Shown in pieces: positions 9,801-18,180 of a DNA stretch of 64,000 nt (within the stretch, counting starts at the first letter, position 1; each line of letters begins with the position of its first letter). The position numbers were made by a program, and so were the translations under genes. This DNA comes from Gemmataceae bacterium. GTDB lineage: Bacteria; Planctomycetota; Planctomycetia; Gemmatales; Gemmataceae. The DNA lies in the NCBI GenBank assembly GCA_019636445.1, contig JAHBXO010000008.1, positions 1 through 64,000 of the forward strand. The letters run 5' to 3'. The notes below the pieces were generated by a model. That model did not search any database and had not been told where the DNA came from. It worked only from the letters and a program-made list of their open reading frames with translations.

Positions 9801-10121
9801 CCCGTTGAACTCGGTCCCGATTCGTTCGATGCCGTGCTGAAGGTGTCCGGCGTGCACGCCCGGGCGCTGGCCAGCACGGAGGCCGGCACGCACCTCTGGC
9901 TGCCGAAGCACGGCGGCCCCGCGCCTGTGCGCGTCGACGTGGTGGATGCCTGGCCGGCGACCCTCGCCGACCCGCACGCCTTCGGCCCGATCGTGCGCGT
10001 CCACGCCGAAGGCCGCCCGATGGTCGACGTCCGCACCGGCCTGGTGATGTCGCCGAGGTTCGACGAAGCGACCTTCCGAGGCTTCACCCTCGCCGCGATC
10101 GCGGCGCAGTTCACAACCTGA
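6876..10121 (+). CDS. ClpB/Hsp100-like double AAA+ ATPase with PCRF-like C-terminal region (copy 2)
   Basis: The 1,081-residue paralogue of the protein at 930-4283 starts three bases after the DUF1003 stop. NBD1 has GPRQCGKTA (238 onward) and an intact acidic Walker B, VLYFDDLVG (Asp308, Asp309). NBD2 has GPTGVGKTE (526-534), VILLDEIEKAD (Asp593, Glu594), FFNRIDR and GARAMKRAVERE. No Clp N-domain is seen. The N-terminal 200 residues begin RIPVAVTQTKTGYAARPLF, similar in style to the N-terminus of copy 1. After the second small domain comes a helical region, then residues ~930-1081 with charged ELVELEQEL helices, VLKVSGVHARALASTEAGTHLW (EAGTH at 1002-1006) and HAEGRP, resembling a release-factor PCRF domain; there is no GGQ. 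The last 11 bases overlap the convergent beta-propeller gene. Copies 1 and 2 may form mixed hexamers, one with a silent NBD1. Confidence 0.9.
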   Translation: MLFRIPVAVTQTKTGYAARPLFFDKPARDDTHLHRLLAKLGRDLVERLETLGKEARHDELASWTFAPNVSAHRLAFKIELRRRVADVKYLLVAFEHLGRKLAFATAVPEVWFEVARGETLEARAAEVLTDHWRAVERDADDAEEVKPERLNLTGKAWVQTLDVAARTNLKLPKVPEHPFLFLGSADKPDGAGELRRVGRCLDQLYPDELDRAALREREVAELVRRLGARDRRPVLLLGPRQCGKTAVVHAAVAARVAAKERKDLHKGNVWLLSPQRLISGMSYVGQWEGRLLAILKHARKRGHVLYFDDLVGLFFAGQTSQSSLSAAMVLKPYLDQRLVRVLGETSPEQFRVLQERDRGFADLFHILPVREPSDADTTRILIDCQRRLEGRHGCAFAPDALPAAVDLARRYDRGAAFPGKAAAILTRLAVRAGASRVEQPGSIQIVRQRPTVNRDAVLADLAARSGLSLAFLDPKERLDRDDVRDNFAAMVVGQSNAVEALADVVSVAKARLNDPDRPLASFLFLGPTGVGKTECAKAAARVLFGDAERLLRIDLNEYNQPGSAARLVGTFAQPEGLLVAAVRRQPFSVILLDEIEKADRDVFDVLLQLLGEGRLTDALGRTADFTNAIVLMTSNLGVREAEGNLGFGSPAEKDGAYERAAEAFFRPEFFNRIDRVIPFRKLERRELARIAERLVGEVLAREGFAGRQCALNVTPEAIARIVDAGYDPALGARAMKRAVERELARPAAAKLAALALDEFAVVSVKAADEGLAVTVGSPGFAPRISPPTERTFDERLDACHDAYETLADRLTALRPRGPIGGAISADQERYFAVKERLDAIAARFDSIEERGDRERLAKIEGISSQGLGRRPRYRIPTSPKNYNPDGRPALNLLLSAFGMDEAVEELFASLVPVEDDEELVELEQELALARLMADAPADDRPTYLWFRDFAGANAALRIAAFVRTAWHGALGVDLAPVELGPDSFDAVLKVSGVHARALASTEAGTHLWLPKHGGPAPVRVDVVDAWPATLADPHAFGPIVRVHAEGRPMVDVRTGLVMSPRFDEATFRGFTLAAIAAQFTT

Positions 10122-11064
10122 CGATTTCCGCAGCCGGTGCTTCTGGAAAAACAGTATCGGCGACGAATATCTGCCCCGCGTGCGGCGAGTCGGCCCGCAG
10201 GTTCGCCGGCATCCCTTCCGTCGCCGTCGTCAGAATCAGCTTCACGCCATCGGGGCGCTGTGCCAGCAGCGGGCAGGTAACGCGCGGCGAGCCGGGCGTC
10301 TCCCAGCGATGCAGGAGTTCCCCGGTGCCGAGGCGGTACTGTTCGGCCGCGCCGGCACCGCCGCGATGCGGGTTGTAGAACGCGACGATGACCGTGCCGT
10401 CGCCGGCGTCGCACATGCCGTCCGGGAAGGCTTCGTGCGATCGCAAGTCCACGGCGATACCCGCTTCGAACAACTCGCGGTTTTCCACGTTGAAGCGGTA
10501 CTTCGTCACGACGCGCCGTGGCGTGTCGATGTCGTAGAGCGTGCGGCCGCCGTCGGCGAAGACCTTTCCGTTTGAGCAGGTCTGCCCCGGTGCGAGCATC
10601 GAAAGCTGATGGTCCGCGAGCGTGAAGAGGTAGAGATGGCCGATCGGTTCGGTGAAGGTGATGTCCTTCGTGCCGAAGACGACGGCGCGCCCGCCGGGCA
10701 CGATCTCGCCGTCGTTGATGATCGTGCGCGGGTTCGTGTCGGGCAGCGTCGCGAACGGCGTCCACAGCCCGGTGGCGAGGTTGAGCGTGCCGACGGCCTT
10801 CTCCAGACCGACGAACACCGTATTCGGCGCGTCGGTGGGGAAGACGAAGCCCGGCCGCGCCGGCAGCGTCCAGCGGCGGCGTTCGCGCGAGTCGAAGAAG
10901 TAGGCGTGGATCGAGCCGCGCACCGCGTCCGGCGCGGTCTGGATGTTCACCCACAACAGCGCGTCCCGGCCGAGGACGGTCGCGAGCCGCGGCCCTTCGG
11001 GCAGGAACTTGTCGGCTTCGATGTCGCCGGCGACGAGGAGTCGGGCGGTCGTGGTCGGCGTCAT
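10111..11064 (-). CDS. SMP-30/gluconolactonase-like beta-propeller protein
   Basis: The 317-residue protein lacks a signal peptide and is built of repeated short strands with motifs such as LATGLWTPFATLPDTNPRT, NDGEIVPGGRAVVFGTKD, FPDGMCDAGDGTVIVAFYNP and YRLGTGELLHRWETPG. This matches the six-bladed propeller of the SMP-30/gluconolactonase/LRE family, whose members hydrolyse sugar lactones or related esters with a metal held by Glu, Asn and Asp. The DGMCDAGDG segment fits the usual metal-proximal DG.DG signature. The stop overlaps the convergent ClpB-like gene by 11 bp, and it is divergent from the SDR gene across 56 bp. Substrate unknown. Confidence 0.72.
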   Translation of the reverse strand: MTPTTTARLLVAGDIEADKFLPEGPRLATVLGRDALLWVNIQTAPDAVRGSIHAYFFDSRERRRWTLPARPGFVFPTDAPNTVFVGLEKAVGTLNLATGLWTPFATLPDTNPRTIINDGEIVPGGRAVVFGTKDITFTEPIGHLYLFTLADHQLSMLAPGQTCSNGKVFADGGRTLYDIDTPRRVVTKYRFNVENRELFEAGIAVDLRSHEAFPDGMCDAGDGTVIVAFYNPHRGGAGAAEQYRLGTGELLHRWETPGSPRVTCPLLAQRPDGVKLILTTATEGMPANLRADSPHAGQIFVADTVFPEAPAAEIVRL

Positions 11065-11120
11065 CGCGTTCTCCGTCGGATTCGTACCCTGACACGGTAC
11101 GAAGAACGGGAGGGCGGGCG

Positions 11121-11894
11121 ATGCTGCGAGGCAAGACGGCGCTGGTGACGGGGAGCAGCCAAGGGATCGGCCGCGCGGTCGGCGCGGCGTTCGCGGCGGC
11201 TGGCGCGCGGGTGGTCTTTACGGCCGAGAAGCCGCAGCCAAGTGATCTGGAACTGACACCGGGCTGTCATTACGTCGTCGCCGACCTCGCGCGCGAGGGA
11301 CAGGCCGAACGATTGGTGGCCGAGGCGTGGGAGAAACTCGGCGGTATCGACGTTCTCGTCAACAACGTCGGCACCTTCCGCGAGCCGCCGTTTCTCGAAT
11401 TGGATAAATGCGATTTCGATTTCCTGTTCAACCTCAACGTCTGGTCGGCCATAGTCATGACGCGAGAGGTGGTCCGCCGTGCCGTGGCCGCGAAGCGCGG
11501 TGGGCGCATTCTCTTCTCGACATCGCTCAACGGCTCGCGGTCCGAACCGGCGCATACGCTCTACGACGCCAGCAAGGGGGCGATCAACGCACTCGTCCGG
11601 CAACTCGCGGTGGAACTGGCGCCGCTCGGCTTCACGACCGCCGCCGTCGCGCCCGGGCTGGTGGAGACGCCGCTGACCGACTTCGGCTTGCGCTCCGATC
11701 CGGCGGCCCGCGACGCCATCATTGAGCAGATTCCGATCCGCCGTATCGCGACGGTGGACGACTTGGCTGGCTGGTACGTCTTCCTGGCGTCGGACGCCGC
11801 GGGCTACGCGACGGGCACGATTATCAATGTCGATGGCGGGTTGGACGCGCAGCAGATGCCGTCGCGCCCGATCGCCGCGGCGGAGCGGGGCTGA
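11121..11894 (+). CDS. Short-chain dehydrogenase/reductase (SDR)
   Basis: This 257-residue classical SDR carries TGSSQGIG for the cofactor (residues ~10-17), NNVG in place of the usual NNAG, Ser in STSLNGS and the catalytic YDASK (Tyr-x-x-x-Lys). The end, ATGTIINVDGG, is the standard SDR C-terminal strand. It should be a cytoplasmic NAD(P)-dependent oxidoreductase of the FabG-like group, and the substrate cannot be read from the sequence. The start ATG at 11121 follows GGGAGGGCGGGCG. It converges on the zinc-peptidase-like gene with one base between stops. Confidence 0.9.
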   Translation: MLRGKTALVTGSSQGIGRAVGAAFAAAGARVVFTAEKPQPSDLELTPGCHYVVADLAREGQAERLVAEAWEKLGGIDVLVNNVGTFREPPFLELDKCDFDFLFNLNVWSAIVMTREVVRRAVAAKRGGRILFSTSLNGSRSEPAHTLYDASKGAINALVRQLAVELAPLGFTTAAVAPGLVETPLTDFGLRSDPAARDAIIEQIPIRRIATVDDLAGWYVFLASDAAGYATGTIINVDGGLDAQQMPSRPIAAAERG

Positions 11895-11895
11895 C

Positions 11896-12930
11896 TCACC
11901 GCTTCGGCGTGTATTCCGGCGGCAGGAGCAGCGCGATCGGCGGAGGGCGGTCGTCGACGCGCGAGGCCGGCTTCGTCGCCGGGCGGCGATCCTCGCGCAC
12001 CTCGCGGTCCGGGGCGGCCCCACGATGCACGATCGGCGCCTCCAACTTCGGCACACCCGACAGGCCGCTCATGCGCACGTCCACGTCCCCGCCGCCGCCG
12101 GCGCGGCTGGCGAGCGCCGTCGTGCCGCTCGCCTTCCCCTTCGCCACGCGTTGCGGCGGCGTGCGCAGCGAGTCGATCCACTTCTCTTCCAATTCGTCCA
12201 CACTCTCGAAGCCGTACACGTCCCGGACGGCGGCCTCCCAGTTGCGGTTGTCGTTCTTCATGCCGGTCCGCACGAACTTGAGGAACTTCGCCCGGCCCCC
12301 GTGCTGGTTGATCAGGTAGTCGCAGATCGAATAGCCCTGGGCGTAGACGACGATCATGTCGCGCGGGTATTCCTTGAGCGTCAGCAGCACGCGGAGCTTG
12401 ATGCCGCGACCGCCGTTGAGGATCTGCCGGCAGCGGATGTCGTGCTCGAAGCATTCGTTCTCGTTCTCGCTGAGCACGCTGCCGCCCTCGTCGGCCCAGC
12501 GGGGCACCGCCTGGCCAAAGTGGTACGCCAGCACCGTGTGCGTCACTTCGTGGGGCAGCACGCTCTCCAGCAGTTGCTTCTGCTCGCCGAAGATGTGCAT
12601 GGATTGAGAGAGCACGCCGCCGCGCCCGCCCGCGCTGCCGAACGTGAACGTCGTCGCCCCGCCGGCATCCTTCATGCGGATCTCGACCTTCAACGGGCAG
12701 CGCTGGTTCCAGTTCGGCATCGTCTCGCCGAGCCATTCCATCGCTTTCTCGCGGCGGTAGTGTTCGGCCATGTCGCCGAACTTCTCGGCCAGGTCCTTGC
12801 TAGGCGCGGTGACGCGGAAGTTGGTGGTGACGTAGGCCCCGGAGCGGTCGAATTCGCCCTCCGCGGCCGCGGCCGGAAACGATGCGAGAAGTAACGCGGA
12901 CGCGAGAGCGAACAGCCGACGCAGAGTCAT
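11896..12930 (-). CDS. Secreted HExxH zinc-peptidase-like protein (peptidase MA-like)
   Basis: The 344-residue product starts with a clear signal peptide (MTLRRLFALASALLLASFPAAAAEG). The central domain has HEVTH at residues 127-131 and a downstream RWADEGGS glutamate-containing segment, the arrangement of gluzincin-type peptidases and of the peptidase MA-like family common in planctomycetes. YPRDMIVVYAQGYSICDYLINQHG and the WEAAVRDVYGFESVDELEEKWIDSL helix are also typical of that family. The last ~90 residues are Pro/Arg-rich and look disordered. It would act outside the cytoplasmic membrane, and whether it is proteolytic is not established. Confidence 0.78.
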   Translation of the reverse strand: MTLRRLFALASALLLASFPAAAAEGEFDRSGAYVTTNFRVTAPSKDLAEKFGDMAEHYRREKAMEWLGETMPNWNQRCPLKVEIRMKDAGGATTFTFGSAGGRGGVLSQSMHIFGEQKQLLESVLPHEVTHTVLAYHFGQAVPRWADEGGSVLSENENECFEHDIRCRQILNGGRGIKLRVLLTLKEYPRDMIVVYAQGYSICDYLINQHGGRAKFLKFVRTGMKNDNRNWEAAVRDVYGFESVDELEEKWIDSLRTPPQRVAKGKASGTTALASRAGGGGDVDVRMSGLSGVPKLEAPIVHRGAAPDREVREDRRPATKPASRVDDRPPPIALLLPPEYTPKR

Positions 12931-13197
12931 TCCCTTGACCTCCGTACGGAACCGACCGGAAATTCTGGGCAGAGTCTAGACTCGAAGGAACTTTAACCGC
13001 AAGCCCGATGCCGTGCGGTCCGTTCATGGGGAAAGAAAACGATTGTCGGGGCGAATCGTGCCGGCCCGCGGGCGTTTGGGGCCCATGCGGGTCGTGCGGG
13101 CCGGACGGCGTGAGCCGGTTCGGTGCGGCAAGACTTACATTTCGGTTTGATTTGACGCGAAGTTGTAAAAAGTACCAACAACAGAACAGGTTCGCAT

Positions 13198-14082
13198 ATG
13201 TCGCAACTCACAATTACGCCCGGCACCGCGCTCCGCGCCGCCGTCGACGCCGAGCGGCCGTTGCAGGTCGTCGGTACGGTCAACGCCTACTGCGCGATGC
13301 TCGCGGCGCGGGCCGGGTTCCGCGCGCTCTACCTCTCCGGCGCCGGCGTCGCAAACGCATCGTTCGGGCTACCCGACCTCGGCATCACCACGCTCAACGA
13401 CGTCTGCGAAGACGTGCGGCGGATCACGGCCGCGACGGAACTCCCGCTGCTCGTCGATGCCGACACCGGTTGGGGCGGGGCGTTTTCCATCGCGCGCACG
13501 ATTCGGGAATTGAACCGCGCCGGGGCGGCGGGCTGTCATCTCGAGGATCAGGTGCAGGCCAAGCGTTGCGGGCATCGGCCGGGCAAGGCGCTCGTGTCGG
13601 CCGGCGAGATGAGCGATCGGATCAAGGCGGCCGTCGACGCGCGGACGAACGAATTCGTCATCATGGCCCGCACCGACGCCCACGCCAGCGAAGGGTTGGA
13701 GGCGGCCATCGAACGATCCCGGACGTATGTCGAAGCCGGTGCGGACATGATCTTCGCCGAGGCGCTCGCGACGCTGGACGAATACCGCGCCTTCACGGCC
13801 GCCATACCGGTGCCGGTGCTGGCGAACATCACCGAGTTCGGCAAGACGCCGCTGTTCACCGTGGACGAACTACGCTCCGCCGGCGTGCGGCTTGTACTCT
13901 ATCCGCTCAGCGCCTTCCGCGCGATGGCGAAGGCCGCCGAGGCCGTGTACGGAGCGATTCGCAAGGATGGCACGCAGGCCTCGGCCGTCGGCGCGATGCA
14001 GACGCGCGCCGAGTTGTACGACGTGCTGAACTACCACGACTACGAGAAGAAGCTCGACGAGCTGTTCGCGAAGGATGATTGA
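13198..14082 (+). CDS. prpB: 2-methylisocitrate lyase
   Basis: The 294-residue protein belongs to the isocitrate lyase/PEP mutase superfamily. It shows [26 protein letters not shown] (metal-binding Asp), [17 protein letters not shown] with the catalytic Cys124 and the nearby [17 protein letters not shown], all strongly PrpB-like. It cleaves 2-methylisocitrate to pyruvate and succinate, the last step of the 2-methylcitrate cycle that oxidises propionyl-CoA. The length matches the family (about 295). prpC and prpD follow on the same strand, separated by repeat elements. The 267-bp region upstream, divergent from the peptidase-like gene, should hold the promoter, but I could not identify a convincing box. 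Confidence 0.95.
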   Translation: MSQLTITPGTALRAAVDAERPLQVVGTVNAYCAMLAARAGFRALYLSGAGVANASFGLPDLGITTLNDVCEDVRRITAATELPLLVDADTGWGGAFSIARTIRELNRAGAAGCHLEDQVQAKRCGHRPGKALVSAGEMSDRIKAAVDARTNEFVIMARTDAHASEGLEAAIERSRTYVEAGADMIFAEALATLDEYRAFTAAIPVPVLANITEFGKTPLFTVDELRSAGVRLVLYPLSAFRAMAKAAEAVYGAIRKDGTQASAVGAMQTRAELYDVLNYHDYEKKLDELFAKDD

Positions 14083-14130
14083 TTTGGTGGCACCGGCCTT
14101 CCTGTCCCTGCTAGCTGCGGAGCACGGAGA

Positions 14131-14300
14131 TCGTATCTCGGTCTTTGAATTTCTCCCTCGCCCCCGCTTCGGGGGAGAGGGCCGGGGTGAGGGGGCGAGG
14201 GCGTATTCGGCCTGTGTCAGTCGTTGCAATCGCGTAGACCCCCTCACCCTAACCCTCTCCCCCGCAAAGCCGGGGGAGAGGGAACCAAACTGAGATACGA
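14131..14300. repeat. Imperfect ~65-bp inverted repeat between prpB and prpC (CCCTCACCC/GGGGGAGAGGG type)
   Basis: The arms at 14131-14195 and 14239-14300 are imperfect reverse complements. Each starts or ends with TCGTATCTC/GAGATACGA and each contains its own small hairpin (14161-14175, and the CCCCCGCAAAGCCGGGGG core near 14261). The gap holds no credible gene, as a small open frame through it only translates the repeat. The element resembles the dispersed CCCTCACCCTAACCCTCTCCC palindromes of many GC-rich genomes. In an operon leader it could form a strong mRNA hairpin. Confidence 0.85.
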
Positions 14301-14344
14301 ACAGCACAGACCGGGTTGTCCGAGTCTTTATTACCGAGGCCCTC

Positions 14345-15487
14345 ATGACCGAACCGACGTTCAAGCCGAAGAAATCGGTCGCGCTCTCCGGCGTCGTCGC
14401 GGGGAACACGGCGCTGTGCACCGTCGGCCGCAGCGGCAACGACCTCGAATACCGCGGCTACGACATCCTCGAACTGGCGGCTCACTGCGAATACGAGGAG
14501 GTGGCGCACCTGCTTGTCCACGGCACGCTGCCGACTCGCACGGAGTTGGCGGCCTACAAGGCGAAGCTGCAATCGCTGCGCGAGCCGCCGCCCGTCGTGC
14601 TCGCCGTGCTGGAATCGCTGCCCGCGACGGCGCACCCGATGGATGTGCTGCGCACCGGCGTCTCGGCGCTGGGATGCACTTCGCCGGAAGGGGAGCCGTT
14701 CACGCCGGACGCCGGGAAAGCGATCATCGACACATTGCTCGCTTCGCTCGGCTCGATGCTGCTCTACTGGCATCACTTCACGAAGACCGGCAAGCGCATC
14801 GACGTGAATACCGACGACGATTCCATCGGCGGGCACTTCCTGCACCTGCTGCACAGCAAGCCGCCGTCGGCATCGCACGTGAAGGCGATGCACGCCTCGC
14901 TGATCCTCTACGCCGAGCACGAATTCAACGCCTCGACGTTCACGGCCCGCGTCATCGCCGGCACCGGATCCGATCTCTTCTCTTGCGTCAGCGGCGCGAT
15001 CGGCGCCCTGCGCGGCCCGAAGCACGGCGGCGCCAACGAGGTCGCGGCCGTGATCCAGAAGCGCTATCGCACCGCCGACGAAGCCGAGGCCGACATCGTG
15101 AAACGCGTGGCCGCGAAGGAAATCGTCATCGGCTTCGGCCACCCGGTCTATTCAATCTCAGACCCGCGCAACGTCGTCATCAAACGGATCGCGAAGGAAC
15201 TCTCCGACGAGGCGAACGACACCGGCATGTACGCCGTGGCCGAGCGCATCGAAGCAGTGATGATGCACGAGAAGAAGATGTTCCCAAACCTCGATTGGTT
15301 CAGTTCGGTGGCGTACGAGCGGCTGGGCATCCCGGTGAGCTTCTTCACGCCGTTGTTCGTGATGGCGCGTACGGCCGGCTGGGGCGCTCACGTGCTGGAG
15401 CAGCGGGCCGACAACAAGATCATTCGCCCGAGCGCGAACTACACCGGCCCCGACTCGCGGCCGTTCGTGCCCATTGATGCGCGTTGA
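14345..15487 (+). CDS. prpC: 2-methylcitrate synthase
   Basis: The 380-residue citrate-synthase-family protein is very close to PrpC throughout. It begins [20 protein letters not shown], has [73 protein letters not shown] and GFGHPVYS, and ends [20 protein letters not shown]. The catalytic histidines (in KHGGANE and GHPVY) are present, and the length matches the family. It condenses propionyl-CoA with oxaloacetate to 2-methylcitrate. It sits between prpB and prpD in the gene order of classical prp operons. The repeat-rich 262-bp gap upstream could allow separate expression from prpB. Confidence 0.97.
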   Translation: MTEPTFKPKKSVALSGVVAGNTALCTVGRSGNDLEYRGYDILELAAHCEYEEVAHLLVHGTLPTRTELAAYKAKLQSLREPPPVVLAVLESLPATAHPMDVLRTGVSALGCTSPEGEPFTPDAGKAIIDTLLASLGSMLLYWHHFTKTGKRIDVNTDDDSIGGHFLHLLHSKPPSASHVKAMHASLILYAEHEFNASTFTARVIAGTGSDLFSCVSGAIGALRGPKHGGANEVAAVIQKRYRTADEAEADIVKRVAAKEIVIGFGHPVYSISDPRNVVIKRIAKELSDEANDTGMYAVAERIEAVMMHEKKMFPNLDWFSSVAYERLGIPVSFFTPLFVMARTAGWGAHVLEQRADNKIIRPSANYTGPDSRPFVPIDAR

Positions 15488-15495
15488 ATCTCAAA

Positions 15496-15577
15496 ACTCA
15501 TCACTCACAACTCATGACTCGTCATTCAAAACGATTCGAGGAATTGAGTGTTGAGTTGTGAGTCGTGAGTTGTGAGA
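15496..15577. repeat. Heptad repeats in inverted orientation between prpC and prpD
   Basis: Five 7-bp units of ACTCAYN type (15496-15530) are followed, after a 12-bp spacer, by five units of NRTGAGT type (15543-15577). The two tracts are approximately reverse complementary and could fold into a hairpin of about 35 bp in the prpC-prpD intergenic RNA. It has the same heptad logic as the loci at 398, 33486 and 35844. Confidence 0.85.
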
Positions 15578-15590
15578 TAGAACAGTTCTC

Positions 15591-17030
15591 ATGAGTCACG
15601 ACTTCACGAGCACGGTCCGGCCGCCCGCCGACACACTCTTCCAGCAGATCGCCGATTACGTCCTCGCGACGGATCGCATCGTTAGCCCGGTCGCGTTCGA
15701 CACGGCACGATTGTGTCTCGCCGATTCGCTCGGCTGCGCGTTGCTCGCGCTCGACTATCCGGCCTGCACGAAACTGCTCGGCCCGATCGTGCCCGGCGCG
15801 TCGATGCCCGGCCGCGGGGCGCGCGTGCCGGGGGCGAGCTATGAGCTTGAACCGGTGCAGGCGGCGTTCAACATCGGCGCGATGGTCCGCTGGCTGGACT
15901 TCAACGACACCTGGCTCGCCGCCGAGTGGGGCCACCCGTCGGATAATCTCGGCGCGATTCTCGCCGTCGCCGACTGGCTCGGCCGGGGCGGAGCGACACT
16001 GACCGTGCGCGATGTCTTCATCGCGATGATCCAGGCGCACGAGATCCAGGGCGTGCTCGCGCTCGAGAACGGCTTCAACCGCGTCGGCCTCGACCACGTG
16101 CTCCTCGTGCGCATCGCTTCCACGGCCGTGGCCACGCGGATGCTCGGCGGGAACCGCGAGCAGATCGTGAACGCGCTCTCGAACGCCTTCCTCGACGGCG
16201 GCGCCCTTCGCACCTATCGCCACGCGCCGAACACCGGCTCGCGCAAGAGCTGGGCCGCCGGCGACGCCACGAGCCGCGCCGTACGCCACGCGCTGATGGC
16301 GCTCACTGGCGAGATGGGCTATCCGAGCGCGCTCTCCGCGCCGCGCTGGGGCTTCCAGGACGTGCTCTTCAAAGGGAACCCTGTCAAACTCGCACAGCTG
16401 TTCGGCACGTACGTCATGGAGCAGGTGCTCTTCAAGATTTCCTTCCCGGCCGAGTTCCACGCCCAGACGGCCGTCGAAGCCGCGATTCTCCTTCATCCGA
16501 AGATCGCGTCGCGGCCCGACGAGATTTCCCGCATCGTGATCGAGACGCAGGAGAGCGGCAAGCGGATCATCGACAAGACCGGCCCGCTGGCGAACTTCGC
16601 CGACCGCGACCACTGCCTGCAGTACATGACGGCGATCGGCTTGCTGAAGGGTTCGCTGACGGCCGAGGACTACGAGGATGCCACGGCCGCCGACCCCCGC
16701 ATCGATTCGTTGCGGGCGAAGATGACCGTCGTCGAGAACCCGCAATTCACGCGCGACTATCTCGATCCGGCGAAACGCTCGATCGGTAATGCCGTGCAGG
16801 CCTTCTTCACGGACGGCACGTCGACGGATCGCGTCGCGGTTGAATATCCCCTCGGCCATGCGCGCCGGCGAGCGGAGGGGATTCCGGTCCTGCTGGCGAA
16901 GTTCGAGGCGAACCTGGCGGGCCGGTTGCCGGAAGGTCAGGCCACAGCGATTCGGAGCCTGTTCGCCGATCCGGCGGCGCTCGCCGCGACGCCGGTCGTG
17001 CGACTGATGGAATTGCTGGCGGTTAGTTGA
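15591..17030 (+). CDS. prpD: 2-methylcitrate dehydratase (MmgE/PrpD family)
   Basis: The 479-residue protein aligns by eye with PrpD over its length: [119 protein letters not shown] and [10 protein letters not shown]. It dehydrates 2-methylcitrate to 2-methyl-cis-aconitate in the propionate-oxidising cycle. With prpB and prpC it forms the core of the pathway. A hydratase (aconitase or AcnD) would come from elsewhere in the genome. The start ATG at 15591 follows the heptad hairpin, and the 3' end overlaps a convergent gene by 8 bp. Confidence 0.96.
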   Translation: MSHDFTSTVRPPADTLFQQIADYVLATDRIVSPVAFDTARLCLADSLGCALLALDYPACTKLLGPIVPGASMPGRGARVPGASYELEPVQAAFNIGAMVRWLDFNDTWLAAEWGHPSDNLGAILAVADWLGRGGATLTVRDVFIAMIQAHEIQGVLALENGFNRVGLDHVLLVRIASTAVATRMLGGNREQIVNALSNAFLDGGALRTYRHAPNTGSRKSWAAGDATSRAVRHALMALTGEMGYPSALSAPRWGFQDVLFKGNPVKLAQLFGTYVMEQVLFKISFPAEFHAQTAVEAAILLHPKIASRPDEISRIVIETQESGKRIIDKTGPLANFADRDHCLQYMTAIGLLKGSLTAEDYEDATAADPRIDSLRAKMTVVENPQFTRDYLDPAKRSIGNAVQAFFTDGTSTDRVAVEYPLGHARRRAEGIPVLLAKFEANLAGRLPEGQATAIRSLFADPAALAATPVVRLMELLAVS

Positions 17031-17748
17031 ACTTCGAGATCTTGTCCACCAGGTCCTTCACGCCGTCCGGCTTGCAAAGGTACCAGCCGGACGCGGCGAC
17101 CTTCGCGCCGTTCATGCCGACCTTTCTCACGACCACCAGCTCCACAGGCTTGGCATCCGTGTCGGTTGGAATCAGTTCGAGCGTGCACAGCGGGCCGGTT
17201 GTGATCGAAGTCACCAGCACCTTCCGGTCCCAATCGTTCTTGAGCGGCACCGCGATCACGCGGTTCGCGACCTTCGGCTTGCGGGACAGCACCAGCTTCT
17301 TGCCCGCGTCGACGGTCCAGGATTCCGCGGCGGGCGCGTCGTCCTTCCCCTTGGCCTTCGGGTCGGGCTTCTTCGCCGGCTGACCCTCGATGTTCAGCCC
17401 GGCGAGCGGTCCGGCGGAGGTCGAACCGGTCCGATCGCTGCGGACCTTGATCGAACAGCGGGTTTTGTTTTCCAGCGAGAACTTCACGATATCCCCGCTG
17501 TAGAGCTGTCCGCGGGCGCCGACGGTGAGTTCGTCGGAGAAGGTCATGACGACGTTCTCGCGCCAGGCCTTCAACCAGTCCGCCTGCGTCACGTCGTCGG
17601 GTACGGCGAGCAGGACCTTCTCGACTTCGGCGGCTTTGGCGGCAGCCTTCGGGTCGACCTTCTTCTTGTCCTGGGCGCGGGCGTCGGAGAGGAGGCCGGC
17701 GAGGGCGAGGAACAGGAACGGCAGGCCGAGAGCGTGGAGGGTACGCAT
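17023..17748 (-). CDS. Exported hypothetical protein
   Basis: The start at 17748 is chosen because it gives a good signal peptide ([26 protein letters not shown]). The longer open frame upstream has no leader. The mature protein (about 215 residues) is Lys-rich, with a low-complexity linker [12 protein letters not shown] in the middle and strand-rich segments ([47 protein letters not shown]). I recognise no family. It is probably periplasmic or surface located. It overlaps the convergent prpD by 8 bp, and is divergent from the small gene pair at 17950. Confidence 0.72.
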   Translation of the reverse strand: MRTLHALGLPFLFLALAGLLSDARAQDKKKVDPKAAAKAAEVEKVLLAVPDDVTQADWLKAWRENVVMTFSDELTVGARGQLYSGDIVKFSLENKTRCSIKVRSDRTGSTSAGPLAGLNIEGQPAKKPDPKAKGKDDAPAAESWTVDAGKKLVLSRKPKVANRVIAVPLKNDWDRKVLVTSITTGPLCTLELIPTDTDAKPVELVVVRKVGMNGAKVAASGWYLCKPDGVKDLVDKISKFN

Positions 17749-17949
17749 GGGAGAACCCCGGGGCACCGGTTTCGGCCGGGAGGTTGGGGGAGAGTGCCGA
17801 TCGCCGGATGCGGCCCATCGTACCCGCGCCGGCCCGAATCGCAAGCGATTTCGCGATGACAACGCGATCGAGGCGACGATGGAATCTCGCCGGGAACGAT
17901 TGGCGTGGATTTTCAGAACGCGGTATCATGGGGACGGAGGGGAAAACCG

Positions 17950-18180
17950 ATGAACGTCCACGAAACCGACGCCGAGCGCATCGCAAAACTCGAAGCGGAG
18001 TTGATGCGCGTCAAGACCGAGCGGGACCTGTACAAGGAATCGGTCTCGGCGCTGCTCCGTGATTCGCCAATCTTCGAGATTCCGACGGAAGAAGAATTTC
18101 GCCAGTGCGAGACGGGGCCGTACGGCGAATCGATGTCCGAGATCCTCGCCGAATATCGCAGAAAGCTGGGCACGTCGTGA
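17950..18180 (+). CDS. Small helical protein, possible antitoxin-like partner
   Basis: The 76-residue product starts at ATG 17950, preceded by GGAGGGGAAAACCG. It is nearly all charged helix (AERIAKLEAELMRVKTERDLYKESVSALL), likely coiled coil, followed by an acidic tail IPTEEEFRQCETGPYGES. Its stop overlaps the GTG of the next gene by four bases, so the pair is translationally coupled. I recognise no named family. The organisation, a small helical protein followed by a ParE/RelE-like protein, suggests an antitoxin, but no DNA-binding fold is evident. The antitoxin role is a guess. Confidence 0.6.
   Translation: MNVHETDAERIAKLEAELMRVKTERDLYKESVSALLRDSPIFEIPTEEEFRQCETGPYGESMSEILAEYRRKLGTS

Noticed and set aside
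14075..14293. Small open frame between prpB and prpC
   Set aside because: It mostly translates the inverted repeat (PLTLTLSPAKPGE), with no ribosome site.
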